From NCBI GenBank assembly GCA_010645155.1, contig CM021315.1:12265607-12329606 (forward strand): 64,000 bases of DNA, in the 5' to 3' direction. Source of the DNA: Tigriopus japonicus. Its lineage: Eukaryota > Arthropoda > Copepoda > Harpacticoida > Harpacticidae. The position numbers and the translations under genes are program-made. Shown piece after piece: positions 12,801 through 26,038 of the stretch; the first letter of the stretch is position 1; each line of letters opens with the position of its first letter. The notes beneath the pieces are model-generated. The model saw only the letters and a program-made list of their open reading frames with translations, made no database searches and was not told where the DNA came from.

Positions 12801-15800
12801 CGTCATGACTCGTAAAAAGAGCCCATTTTTCGAAACCACTTCAGTATAGAGGTCCCTTCGACAAAGAAACTAATTTCGCCATGAGACTGTGTACTTGTAG
12901 ACGAAACATCAATGCTGGTGGAGACGCCACAGGGTGGCCATTCAAGTCCATTCCTTTAGATAAGATGAGATCAGAGCTCGGCTATTTTTAACCTCATCCT
13001 TGTTTCTAAGACATCCTCCACATCATGTTAGCCTGCATATCTGCTCTCTAAAACCTGGCTTGTTTCAAGGAAAGCCAAGCTTTAGCAGAAAATAATAACA
13101 CAGATTGGGAATCTGCCTCGATCCCAAAAGAGAGCTTAATGTTACCAAATTGAGGACAATGATGTATTATGAATGATTGCGAGCATATTTTCCGGGTGTG
13201 CCAAATGAGCCAGCGAAAACAACGGGAAACGTGCATTAACAACAACGAGGATGCATTCAAAGCTGCTTTTTCAGTGGGAGCAACTCTCCTTTAGAGAGCG
13301 GCGGGGAAACAGAGCAAGCAAGCAAGCAAGCAAGCAAGCACAAGTGTTGGGGCGAGACGATTAATCTTGGCCAAATTATGACGGGGGAAATGAGGCCACC
13401 AAAGTCCTCGTTTGGGCCCCCAAGATGAATGGGCTTCCAATGAATAATAATCACGCACATTACACCCAACGAGCATTTCGAACCATTGCGTCACCACTCT
13501 TGATGTCACATCCGCTTTTCGGTGATGTCGATGTTATACACCGTTGAAAGTCGCTCGTCTAAACATGCGTTTGTTTACTTTTCCATGGATTTTGCACTCA
13601 AATTGAGGACGGACAAGTTAAACACACACAGAGAGTGCCTTGTTCAATACACACACATGCATGCGGAGTTTGTCCATGTACATACATCTGCTCGTTCAAT
13701 CGTTTGGATTTCGTACTTTGGAATGTGTTTGCTCGAACAAAGCTCGGAAGACAAAACTACTTTTAGATTACATTTCAGAGGCTTAAATCCTGGTATTGAC
13801 AGGCTAATTCCCGTCATGTTAGCTGGCCAAGCGACTAGGGTATCTTGGATTTTCGGGGACCGAAAACTTTTATGTAAACATTCAATTAGAGAAGCCAAAT
13901 TCAGGAAAATGCACAAGGGGACAGGAACAATCACTAATCTTACTAGTACAAGATGTAGGGGTTGCTAATCCCTTGGATTTTACTGTTTGACATTTCCTCT
14001 TTGATCGTTTATGGAGTCTTCTTGGACAGGCTGATTTTTAAGATGCTCTCAGCCGTAAATTTAAGCACCCAATGGTAATTTGTCGGTGACCGTCCACCTA
14101 AAACGGCGGCCAAGGAACAAAGAAATTAAAGGCAATGACGCGATGAAAATTCACACCCCACTCATCGTCGTACCTTTAAGGAGATGATTCGTGTGAAGGA
14201 AACCCCATTTGTAGATCCAACCCACTCAACTCACCAGACACTTGGGTTCAAAAAAGCCTCTCTGACTAGCGAATTGGAACTCGATTAATAACATTTATGT
14301 GATGGACATTGGATATCTCTCGTGAATTCTAAAGAGTTATGAGAGGCCTTCGCTGATCGTCGTTCGTGTCGCTCTGAGCGCTTCGTCAACTTGCGGCTTT
14401 GTCGGGGTCTTTTGATTTGAGAGTTTCATTGTAGATTCCTGCCATTATCATGATGCCATGGAGAATCGACTTCATCTCCAAAGGATTCACTCTATAAGAA
14501 GCACAACCTTCTATTTTCATTATTAATGATGATAAGGCCCCGGATGTTCGAGTAATCGCCATGAGTCGTGGGTTCCTTTTGAGTCTCGGACAGTTGTGCT
14601 AATGCCACTCAGCCGGCCCCCCATTCATGTCATGCCCTTAAACAAGCATAAATGAGCTTGAAACTTGAATGCCTCATGAGAGTTTTTCTTGGTGATCGTT
14701 GCAGATATCGCCATGGACTGGTCGGATCACGCCATCTGGTGGCCCGAGAAGAACTTGTGGTTGGACAAGACTCGGCAGACTTTGGACCAATACAATTTGA
14801 CGGCGGATGCCATCATTCATTTCACGCCCATGCACAAAATGGTGCGGATTCAGTTGCCCGATCTGCGATACATCGATTGCAATGTGGATTTCTCTATCCG
14901 AGCCTTCAACGCTGTCATCGATATCTGCACGGAACTAGGTGAGAACACATATTTTCCATTCATACAGCCATCCATCAATCTTCCTCGCTTTTAATGATGA
15001 GCCAACACCACAATCTCATTGGGCCGTTTGGAATACAGTAAAAGAAATGCACTCTTTTTTTCCTCCCCTCGACTCCACAGATGAAAGAAAAACTTTTGAA
15101 ATCTAAGAAGCTAATTAATATCTGCCTTGAGCTCACGTTCTTGACATGAACCATTTTTCACGGCTTTTTACCGGTTCCGCACTCCCTTAGAGCCTTCTTG
15201 TGCCAGTGTAAGAAAAAGTGAGATCAGCCGGCTGAGCGGATTTCCACTTGTAAAAACAAAGAGAGCGACAAAGACGGGACCACGGTGAGTTGTGAGTTGT
15301 TCAAATGTTCAATGCTCATAAAAAGAATATCCATTATGAGATCCCAACATGGTTCATCAATCACTCAAGACTCAGGCCTGGCTGGAATATTATGGAAAGA
15401 GAATAAGACGAAGAAAGAAGAAGCATTCCTGGCTCGCTCTGAGCCAAGAAAAAGCAGCCTCCACAAAGAAATACCCGAGATCCAGATGAATAAATCCATG
15501 TCAATTTGAGTTCGTTCTTGAAGTCTGTTGAGCATGGAGAAATGGCCAAATTGAGTGTGTCGGGTGGCTTAATGAGCTTCTTCATCTGATTTCGTTTATG
15601 AGTCCTCAGCGTAAGGTGGAATCATTGGAGTTTGAGGGGAGAGACGATGGATTACGAACATGCTTTGCTTCTCAAAAGAGGGCCAAATAGCCCAACCTAA
15701 TCGAAACACACTGGATTAACTTCCATGTCAAACCGATAAAAATCAAGCCCTCTGACAAGAGAACGCTTGATTGGGAACTTGAACGACAAGTACAGAGTGC

Positions 15801-18800
15801 GTCAAGAAACATGGGCTCTTAGTCTTTGATTACTTCAGGAGAATGCATTTACTATGTGCAAAGAAACAATGTTTCTCTTGAACCGTTACTGGGTGGTTTG
15901 AAATTTGCGTACCTTTAAACCTGGTTGTTTTTTATGTCAAGGCAAACAATGAGGCTACCCTGCGGTAGAGACAGAGATGTTTTCGTTTTTTTTTAACTTC
16001 ATATTTAGAGCGAAGAGAGTGTAGTTTAGGAGGGCGTAACTTGTGGATATTGAGTCATCAATGCACAAGTGAACAAATTTTGATATGACTTGACCTCAAT
16101 GAACTAATGGCATTTTGTTGGAATTCAAAATAGTTCTAAAATATGGGATACGAAACATGGGTCACCCAGTTCTTAAGAAACGGGTCAATCTGGAGAAGTT
16201 TCCGATCTCCAGCCGGTACTTGAACGAGATCCACATACTTACACGGGTTTCTTATCGTCATTTCAGAAATCCGTCATCCTGAGGAGCTCTCGCTTTGCAA
16301 ACCGGTTGCGGAAGAGCATCTCAAATTCAATTATGGGGAGTATCGCATCCAAGAAGAGAAGAAAAGACGGGTCACTTTAGGATCTATGCCGTCAGCTTCC
16401 CATCACACTCTACACCATCAGTCGGCTTTGGATATCTCGTTACCCGTTGTGGATCGAGCCGACACGAACACTTTCGTGTCTAATAGTGGAACATTGGGTC
16501 GAAAGATTTCGTCAAATAGTTGGACCAACTCGCCTGCTCGCTTCCGATCACTGGGTCGAAATGGGACACTCGATGCCCATCGACGACGAAGTGAGCACTC
16601 TGCTCCTCACATCAATGTGAGTTTAAAAGATACTCAATCTTCTTTTGTTTGACTCAAGTTTTTGTCATAGGCAGGGTGGTTTGACCAGAGTGGTTGTTTG
16701 GATCACTTGAACCTTGTCTCGGGTTAAGTATGCCAGACCCCTTCTGAATCCGATGGTCGATCACTTTCGATCGACCAATTGGTTGCTGGAATCTATTGAC
16801 ATATAAATTATTGCTCACTTCCAATCGTTTAGTTGACTTTTAAATTGACCTCCTTTTGTGCTATTCTTTTGATTTTTGGTAATGATTTTCCTTTCAGGGG
16901 ACTTTGAGAGGCAATGGGAGTCTTTCTCCATATTCAAACGGCAACGGTCATTTGTCCACTACTAGTCTAGTACCAGGATTCCCGGGATCCGGAAGTGAAT
17001 GGTCTTTGGCCATGAGTCCACCCCCCTCAGAAGAGGCCAAATACAGCATTGTCAGACCCAAGAACTTGGCCGAGAGAGCCAGACTTAATGTGGGGTAAGG
17101 CCAAGCCAACATGATTCGAGGGGATTTTGATAATAGTATTTTCATGGTTGGATGGGCATTTGGGATTGCGTTGGGTATGACCTTATGTACTATGTTGAGC
17201 AATCTCCTGGAATGTCTTTTCATTTCTTCCAGATGGCTGGATTCTTCACTGTCGTTGATGGAACAGGGCATCCGAGATTTTGACACGCTTCTACTACGTT
17301 TCAAATTCTATTCATTCTACAATCTCAACACAAAAACTGACCCTGTCCGCATTAATCTAATCTACGAGCAAGCCAAATGGCAAATCCTCAATGAGGGCAT
17401 CGATTGCACCGAGGAAGAAATGATGCTTTTTGCCTCTCTCCAAGTGAGTATTTGCCATTGGCATTGCCGGGTTCAAAACTTACACGCCGAGTCCACACAA
17501 CAATTGATGAGCTCAAAACCTCAAGCTGCGAGACAGATGAAATCTTTAATTGAAACTGGTCGTCAATTAATAGCGTCTAATCCTTCGCTTGGCACATCTC
17601 CAAGCAAATCTGATCGACAATCTATTTTCAGCTCCAAGTTGGATTACAAGCAAACGTTCCCCAGCCCAACGAAGATGAAGAGAACGAGGATGACATTGAT
17701 GCAGCCCTCACTGATTTACAAATATCCTTGGAAGGTGGAAGTATCAATTCCAACGGAATCGACATCATGACCGTGCCCAGTTTGAGCGATACGCTTCGTT
17801 ACTTACGGTACGAAAAACCCCCAAAATACCCGTGACTTGACACTTCCGGTTGTGTTGGTTTTGTGAAGGCTTGTTTTCGGTCGATGTTAAGGGTGACCGG
17901 TCCTTGTCACTGTCTATTAATTAAGGATTGATTTATCTCTATAGGCCAAAGCGGTTCACTCTCAAGGGCTACAAAAGGTGTCATTTCCAGTTGAGAGACC
18001 TTCAGTTGAGTGCCTACAAGTCAAAAGAGGACACCAAGGACTACACACAAGGACCAAACTTTACAGTGAATTTAAAAGGTTGCGAGATCAGCCCGGAAGT
18101 CAATATTGCGCAAGGTCGCTACGGGATTCGTCTGTCGATCCCCTCCCAAGATGGCATGTCAGACTTGTGGCTCAAATGTGACTCTGTAAGCAAAACATTT
18201 CAAGTTTTGAATAATTCCTTGTCAAAGCATTAAAATCTATTTTGCTATCTAAGGAGGGGCAATATTCTAAATGGATGGCTGCATGCCGGTTGGCCGCCAA
18301 AGGACGAACAATGGCCGACAGCGCCTACGATTCTGAAGTCAAAGCAATCCAAGCCTTCCTCTCGATGCAACATCCCGCCAATGCTCCTGTGATTAACCCA
18401 GCTACTCTTGACATCAATGTGGAAGAATACGTGGCACCTAGGTTTCTCCGCAAATTGAAATCCAGGGTAAATTGGCCAAAATAAGTCAAGATCTCAGCTC
18501 CAACATCCAATTATTAAAATGCTTGTTTCAGTTGCGGAACAAGATCCTGGAGGCCCACACTAATGTCAAGGACTTGAATTTGATCGAGGCCAAAATGAAC
18601 TTCATTAAAGCTTGGCAATCGTTGCCTGACTACGGTGTGTCTCTATTTGTGGCCCGTTTTCACGGCGAGAAGAAGAACGAATTGCTCGGGGTTGCTTGCA
18701 ATCGACTCATGCGCATGAATTTGCACACTGGAGATCACATCAAAACCTGGCGGTACAATACCATCAAGGTGAGTTAGCCATTGATGCAATTGTCATTGAA

Positions 18801-19067
18801 ATTCAAATGAAATTTGAGATCAATAGTAAAGATAAATATTCGTTTATGGTAATTGCTTTGTAGGCCTGGAATGTGAATTGGGAGACGAAACATATGATGA
18901 TCCAGTTGGGCGATGGGAAGAACATGATTTTTAAGTCGCTCTCAGCGGATTGTAAAGTTGTGCATGAATTCATTGGTGGCTATATTTTCCTGTCTATGCG
19001 GAACAAAGATGCCAATCAGCAATTGGACGAGGAGCTCTTTCATAAATTAACTGGTGGTTGGTACTAA
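3864..19067 (+). CDS. Kindlin (fermitin/UNC-112 family) paralog A, 796 aa
   Basis: Kindlins bind integrin beta tails and, with talin, activate integrins at cell-matrix adhesions. Exons: 3864-4191, 14705-14938, 16267-16616, 16898-17094, 17233-17443, 17632-17807, 17945-18185, 18254-18466, 18532-18768, 18864-19067. Their sum is 2391 nt and stays in frame through all ten exons, each junction GT-AG. In order I see the F0 domain from about residue 71 ([33 protein letters not shown]), F1 (RHPEELSL), a variable linker, the first half of F2 ([33 protein letters not shown]), the inserted PH domain ([18 protein letters not shown]), the rest of F2 ([11 protein letters not shown]) and F3 ([21 protein letters not shown], ending KLTGGWY). 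Family members are usually about 680-720 aa; the excess is a roughly 70-residue N-terminal extension before F0. The ATG at 3864 is the first in frame. At the integrin-contact Gln-Trp pair of F3 this protein has Ala730-Trp731. Confidence 0.93.
4192..14704 (+). other. Intron 1 of kindlin A, about 10.5 kb
   Basis: The donor GTAAGAG follows the phase-1 end of exon 1 and the acceptor TTGCAG precedes exon 2. The intron carries the hAT-like MITE at 7201-8356 and several simple repeats, including an AAGC run near 13316. The longest open frames inside (12433-12849 and 13522-13968 on +) show no domain, no coding-like codon pattern and no splice-linked partner, so I do not call genes. Long first introns in animals often hold enhancers, but none can be named from sequence alone. 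Confidence 0.75.
7201..8356. mobile_element. hAT-like non-autonomous element (MITE) with GTGTCCAAAA subterminal arrays
   Basis: The element is 1156 bp. Its ends are inverted copies of CAGGGTGGGCATTT (7201-7214 and the complement at 8343-8356). It is flanked by a perfect 8-bp target site duplication, GCCATGGG, at 7193-7200 and 8357-8364. An 8-bp duplication and a terminus beginning CAGGG are typical of the hAT superfamily. Inside the left end a GTGTCCAAAA-type 10-mer is repeated through about 7393; the complementary motif TTTTGGACAC is repeated at about 8248-8340 near the right end. The core is AT-rich and has no transposase frame, so it would have needed enzyme from elsewhere. It lies in intron 1 of kindlin A. 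Confidence 0.88.
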
Positions 19068-19214
19068 AAGAAACAACTACGAATTCAATTTATAGGTTAA
19101 TGTTTACCATTTGTACTGACTTGTGTATGCAAAATGATTTCAATCTTCGAAAAGGCTCGTGATCTCTTCTTCCATTCTTGTTACTCTTTGTCTCATTATA
19201 CTTTTTGCACCGAA

Positions 19215-19220
19215 AATAAA
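19215..19220 (+). terminator. Candidate poly(A) signal AATAAA for kindlin A
   Basis: A canonical hexamer lies about 150 bp downstream of the kindlin A stop, a normal 3' UTR length for a compact gene. No earlier canonical hexamer was noticed on this strand after the stop. Confidence 0.5.
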
Positions 19221-19246
19221 CAGCTCTGGTTCTGTTATGTTGTCAT

Positions 19247-19252
19247 TTTATT
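19247..19252 (-). terminator. Candidate poly(A) signal AATAAA for kindlin B
   Basis: Read on the minus strand this is AATAAA, about 960 nt past the kindlin B stop. It is the first canonical hexamer I noticed on that strand, so the 3' UTR would be long and nearly reach the kindlin A poly(A) signal. A non-canonical earlier site is equally possible. Confidence 0.3.
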
Positions 19253-20212
19253 AATCACTCTCATTTTAGATTTACGTGGATAAATCATTAATTTTGACAG
19301 AGGTCGTACAATCATAGTAGGTTGTAAAATTTGTAGCGTCTAAAACGAACACGTTTGACACGTGTTATTACACGGTATAGGTTTCAATGTGTACCTATAA
19401 GTAAGTACATGACATTGATGATGCACTCACACATTTATGGGAACAAACATTTCTTTCGCTCATGGACTGGCATTCATTATTCATCTTTCACAATGGCAGG
19501 CAAACGTTTCAAAATTGACCACTTGACTAGTGGATGAAAATCAGCCGACTTGTCTAAAAGTGGCGATATTTAAATCCACCAAGTTCAAGGGTCGAATAGC
19601 ACTTCTGTTTCAGCGTTTTTTTTAAGTAGGGAATAGTGAACCCGGCAGGTAAAGAGCAAGACTGTCTTGGTCAAGTCATCATCTTCGTAACTTAGTTATC
19701 TCGGTTGGGGCTTCATATTTACATAAGTTGTAAACTGCTTGTTAATACTTCTTCAAAGTTTCATACGGGGGAGGGAGAAACGAGTTGTCTGGTTTAATGA
19801 GTTAAATAATTTGGCCTATGTACAATGAACATCGTATTGGACTAGTCTCCTTCTGGTGGGAGTACGAAAAAAATCACAGAGCATTGCTTTAAAATCGTCA
19901 GATTTCCATGTGTTCAAAGCCACATCACACAAACCGCTTCAAGGAAAGTGGTTCATCATCCATTCTTGGTCAAGCATGCGACATTGTCAGTAGATTTGAA
20001 ACGTTCACGATCAGGCATTCATCCTAATGGCACTTGAATTCAGAGAGAAAGTCGAGCTTTCCAACATTATTATCAGCATTAACACATAAAACATCATTCG
20101 TCATCGATTTCCTGGCATTGGAATGCATTTAGTCAACTAGTATGTCGAAAACGGGGATTGGTTGGTTGATTGAGTTAGTTGTTGAACGTCAGGGTGACCA
20201 TTCTGGTCGCTT

Positions 20213-23200
20213 TCACAACCAGCCTCCCGTGAGTTTGTGGAACATGTCTTCGTTCAGTTGTTGATTGGCGTCCTTACTGCGCATGGAGAGGAAGATGTAA
20301 CCTCCAATGAACTCGTGGACCACTTTGCAATCGGCAGACAAGCAATTGAAGACGACGTTCTCGTTGCGGTCATCGTCCAATTGGATCATCATGTGTTTGG
20401 TCTCCCAATTCACATTCCAGGCCTGATGAGAAGAAAATGAAAAGCATGGTTAAGTTCGTGCCTTTTTAGATTGAAGTCACTCTAATTGGTGGTTCGATAA
20501 GACACTACTTCATACCTTCATGGTGCTGAACCGCCAAGTCTTGATGTGATCCCCATTGTTGAGAGTCATTCGCATGATCTTGTTACAAGCCACACCCAGA
20601 AGCTCCTCCTTTTTCTCACCGTGGAACTTCACCACAAAGAGAGAAACCCCGTAATCGGGCAAAGATTGCCAAGCTTTAATGAAGTTCATCTTGGCCTCCA
20701 ATAGGTTCAGGTTTTGCACATTGGCTTGGGCCTCTAGGATCTTTTGTCGGAGCTGGAAAACGAGAGCAAAAGTCAGTTAGCATTCCCTTCAATTTTGCAA
20801 TTTGACTGGGCTTTATTTTAGCTTTATGTCCTTTGTACAGGTTGCTTGATAGTTGTGTCTGTTTTTATGCCGTTATGAGTACTGCATCTTATTTGAGAGT
20901 CCCCCTGCCAGTCATGAGTCTTTCTGTGGTTTTTACTTCTGTGAATCAGCAAGTGGGACGCATTGGAGCCCAAGTAGGCAAACGGAGGCACAAAAAGTTC
21001 AGTCCAGGTGTTGTACAATACATGTGCATATATATACACAGTGCCCGTAGCACCGAATCATGTGAGGTATCTTTTGATAAATGATGGTCGACTGGTGTGA
21101 TTAACGGGCGAATTAGTCATGGAGAAACGAAGAAAAACAGAGATGCAAAAGCGAAAAGCGAAGAGCAGCGAGATAGATGAACGGAAAAGGGTGAGGGATT
21201 AGTCAACGAAGCGGGTCATTATGAAGTCTCGCCGCCATAATTTGGGGTCGAGTGTTGTATATTTTTTGGTTTGGTTTGGGGGACGGAAAAGGTATGCGTA
21301 TTGGCATGATACGGTATTTACTATTGGGTTATGATTACCGATCTCTCAGGACCACAAACACAGGTAGGCTGAAATTGAAAGACTACACGTGAACAAATCG
21401 AATTTCTTGTCTAGTCTCCGGACTACAATTATTAGTGTACCACAATCTGAGCCACTACGTCCATCCAATTATTAGAAGGAAGAAGACAATCGCGGTGGAC
21501 GGCTCAGAAATCCAAGCAAATAGCCATAACTCGTTTTGTGTGTACATAGTACTTTTGAGTGAGTGTCTACATATCATTTAGCAAGTGTCGTCCCACCTTG
21601 GATTTGAGTTTGCGTAAGAACCGGGGGGCCACGTATTCTTCGACGTTAATTTCCAGTGACTCGGGATTGATGACCGGGGTGCTGGCAGGTTGTTGCATTA
21701 ACAGGAAGGCTTGTATGGACTTGACCTCGGCTTCGTAGCTGCTGTCGGCCATGGTTTTACCCTTGGCTGCCAATCGGCATGCGGCCATCCAATGCGCGTA
21801 TTGACTCTCCTGTAGATTCACATTCACGGACATGAAAGGGAGAGAGAAACCATCTTTTTTAGGGGGACTACTTGCACACACACACATATGTAGTGTAGAA
21901 TTGGCCAACTGCTGCCATTCATCGCCATTTCAAAAGACCCATTGAGGCCTAAGACGATAAGGAAGGAGGCTTTGAGCCCAGTAAGCCGAGGAGCTGGACA
22001 TTATTGTCCAACTTTAATCTCAAAGAATGCCAAAGGAGGAAGGAGGGAGTCTTTACATGTAATTATTACACCTTTCTATGACGTTGGGAGGCCTGTTGCC
22101 ATATGTTTGGCATGGCTATTGCTTAAGTACATGATTAACTATGAAAAAAGAGGGTGGCAGAGGGGGTTAATTCATAATCAACTTACGCTGGCACATCGAA
22201 GCCACATTTCTGTCATCCCCTCGGCGGAAGGCACCTCAAGTTTGATTTGGTATTTGTGTTGTGACAGGTTGATTTCAGGGGTCACTTCACAACCTTTGAG
22301 AGTGACAGACACCACGGTTTCGGATCCGTTTCGATCAGCGTCTGCCTTGGATCGATACGCGTACAAGTTCAAATCCCGAAGTACGAAGTAAAAGCTCTTG
22401 AACGACTTGAGCGTGAACCGTTTGGGACGGAAGTAGCGGAGAAATCCTTCTAGTTTGGGGGTCTCCGTCAGGTTGCGTCCATTCGACACCGAGCCCTCCA
22501 ACGAGATCTGGAGATCATTTAAGGCCGCATCCACATCATCGTCCTCTTCGTAGATCTCTTGAGGTTGTGGAACATTCGATTGAAGGGTGACTTGCAGCTG
22601 TACAGTGAAGGAGAAGAGGAAAAAAGTGAGTTTCTCAGACCCTCGAGTTTCGGAGCAAGAAGAAAAGTTCCTGAAGGGTACTTACTTGAAGAGCGGCGAA
22701 TAAGAGCATCTCCTCTTCCGTGCAGTCGATCTCCTCATTGAGAATTTGCCACTTGGCTTGCTCGTAGATTTGATTAATCCGCACTGCATCATGTTTGTGG
22801 CTCAGGTCATAGAACGAATAGTACTTGAATCGAAGCAATAAGGTATCGAACTCTCGAACGCCTTGTTCCATGATGCTCAATGAGCTATCCAACCAGCCCA
22901 CATTCATGCGAGCTCGCTCGACCAGGGTCCTTGGGTGCAATTGTGCCTCTTTTGCCTCATTGTTCGGAGGAGGACTATGAGCCAGAGAGAAACCCTCACC
23001 ATCTAAGGCACTCAATCCCGAGGAATTCAACGCACCATGAGACGAGGCGTTTTGGAAGGGAGGCGTAGCTGGACCGTGCCCATTCGTGTATGGCGAGTAG
23101 TTTCCGTTCCTCATGGTGCCCTGTGAATTCATGTGGGAAGGAAGGATTATTCAAGTGCAATGGTGTTTGTGCTTAGATCTAGTTTGAGATGGTGAGAATC

Positions 23201-26003
23201 TTACGGGATTGCTGTAAAATGGAGTATTTCCGTTTTTGTGAGGGGTGCGAAGGGTGCCATTGAGACTGCCATTGCTGTGGTATCGCCGATCATTCTTGGA
23301 AATGAATGTGTTGGTGTCTATTCGCTCGCCTGTCTTTCCATCTTTGGTCGGGGGTGGAGGGCGTTTCTTTAAGGGGGTTTCCTGATAGTTTTGCTTCAAG
23401 TCATCCGGTAGCAAGGGCTTGCACAGCGATAACTCTTCAGGATGCCGAATACCTACAACCATAAAACCAAGCCTCATTGGATAAGAACTACTGACAAGGT
23501 ATTATTTAAGCAAGATTGATGCCATGGGTAGGAGAGTGAACAGACAAATGGACAAAAGTAAATGAGTGCAGTCTTACCCAGTTCTTTGCAAAGGTTGATT
23601 GACGCGTTGAAGGTTCGAACTGAAAAGTCCACATTGTAGGGGATGACCCGGAGATCGGGCAATTGCACGTTCAATGTCTTGTGCATGGGTGTAAAATGGA
23701 TGACGGCATCGGCAGTGATATTGTATTGGTCCAGGGTCCGCCGGGTCTTGTCCAGCCACTTATTCTTCTCTGGCCACCAGATGGCGTGATCTGACCAATC
23801 CATGGCAATGTCTGGAACCAGAATTGAAAGAGAATGAGAAAAGGCGTCATTAACGACTAGAGACCTCCAAGATCCAGATCTCAGACATACTACTATATAA
23901 GTCGTAAATCCGAGACAAGTTCTTTCCTGCCTGCGCTTTTAGGTCTGGTATGGATATTACCTACAACTACCTCATCTGTTCGTGGTGGTGCGTCTGCAAA
24001 CGCATGCATACGCGGATGTGTCTAATTCTATGCAGGGGCTCATTGGGGTTAACTTTTTTTCTCAGGGCACTTTTGAGGCGTAATTAATTCTGACGAACAC
24101 GCTAATGGTTACACGGTCATGGACAATGGACAGATTTTTTAATTCTTTTTACTGCAATACACCCAGAGGTCAGTTCAGTTCAGTTCCTCGACTCTATAAA
24201 GAGAGTCTCAGAACATGGAGACCCACGACTCCTTTTTGGGTGTGAGAAGGATCTAGTTTAGTTTGTGGGAAGGGCGAAAAAAGTTAGGCCAGCAAAGCAA
24301 GCAAGCAATCTAACCAACCAACAAACCGGCCAACCTTGGACCCAAGCTAATTAGAAGGGAAAACTCAAATATTTTGTCAGTAAATTGACTTGGCTCAACA
24401 ATCTCCTCTGATGATTGCCCCATGGTTGAAGTTGTTGGGGGAGGGAGTCCCCAGCAGATATTGCTAGTGGCACTTTTAAATGAGTTCTTGGAACTACTTA
24501 GATCGTCTATCTATCTATCGCAGTACTCCATGAGATGGATGGATACCTCGAGTGTTTGGGTCAAATCTGCCATCTTCGTAATACGATCTGAAACCATTTC
24601 GAGATTCGTTTTATTCTCATAATCACCTTGGTATTCTGAGGTAATCAAGAGCAATCGATCTTGAAGGGCCCATCAGGCAAAGAATGTACGATCTTGGGCT
24701 CCCCATTTTCTGGCTCAAACTCCAACTGGAATTGAACTAAGGAAAGGGCCCTTCTGAGTACGACATGGCTACATATGGGGTAATCAAGGGCTGAAATGCA
24801 ATAATGGACATTTCTAATCAAAATGAGCAAAATAAATGGGAGACACATATCATAGCTTGAACTTTGGAGCAGGCCCATTGCACACTTGCCAAGGAAGCCA
24901 AAGATACGGACCTAACCACGATTGCGCATTGCATCGAGTCCTCTCTAAGATTCTGGTCGTTTCGTTGTCGTAGTCGACATGAACCACTATTAGGTACAAA
25001 ACTACTGTCGTAGAGCTATTAAACGTTCGAGATTATCATGCCCAAATATAATCTCGGCGGATAGAGTTTTATCTCTCGTCCGAAAAGGGCCCTTAATAGT
25101 GCGGCAATAGACACATAGCCCCTTGGCGGCACTACTCAAAAACATATCCTCCAAACCTTGCATGGATAGCAAAAATGTTTTAGATCCCATGGAGAAGACA
25201 ATCATCCGTCAACTTTACTTAGCATAAGACGGGCTAAAAAAGGATTAATGGACAGTTGAGAAGGACGACAACGACCATTTTTGCCAGTGTGACGTACCGA
25301 AAGGGCCCTGACATTACAAGATGGAAGCTAATCAACGACTATAAAAAAGCCTTTTTCATCTTCCTTCGCAACTAGGATTGATTGCATGAACTGGGCGGTA
25401 TTTCCTAAAAGGATTTTTTGGCCGAAACTTTAATCCTGATACTGAAGGATAGATGGATAGATGGATGGATGAATGCTTAGATAGATGGATGGATGGTTTC
25501 TGTGGTTCACGGTTGGGTTGCGGGTACGACAAACGTTTTGCAACATCCATCAAGGGCTGCTTTTAATCTCGAAGCAAAAACCTTGATCCCTTCGCCATTT
25601 GGTTTCACTTGGGGTGGAATCAAAGACGACGAACCTGAATTGTAACTAATAACCAAACAAAGCTGAAACCAAAGCGAGGCTTGGGGAAAAAGTTGTCAGA
25701 ACAAGCGACTCGTTCACATTTGTGTGGCGGTTGAAGTAGCAGCTAGAGAGCGAGGAAGGGACAAACCCGTTATTGATATGACAGAAGCATGCAATTTCTT
25801 ATGAAAGCCTGGTGATTTATTTGCCTCGACTTCCATGCTTTACGAGTTTACCTCGCATTCCCGATTAAGGTTTGAATCTTGGTCTCGTTTACAACACCAC
25901 GTATTTTCAACCAGGGTTTTGACAAGTGCTCAAATTGAATTTGACTCGAGTGATCTGGATCACGTACCACTTCAGGGTGAACGAGTCAGTCGCCCAAAGA
26001 AAA

Positions 26004-26038
<35 letters not shown>

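Larger units (their letters stand above)
19068..20212. other. Convergent 3' intergenic region between the two kindlins
   Basis: This 1.1-kb stretch separates the stop codons of two kindlin genes transcribed toward each other. It should hold both 3' UTRs. No coding exon is visible. The facing poly(A) signals are listed separately. Confidence 0.7.

Noticed and set aside
13522..13968. 148-codon open frame on the plus strand
   Set aside because: It is intronic in kindlin A and overlapped by a 96-codon frame on the other strand. No protein-like pattern.
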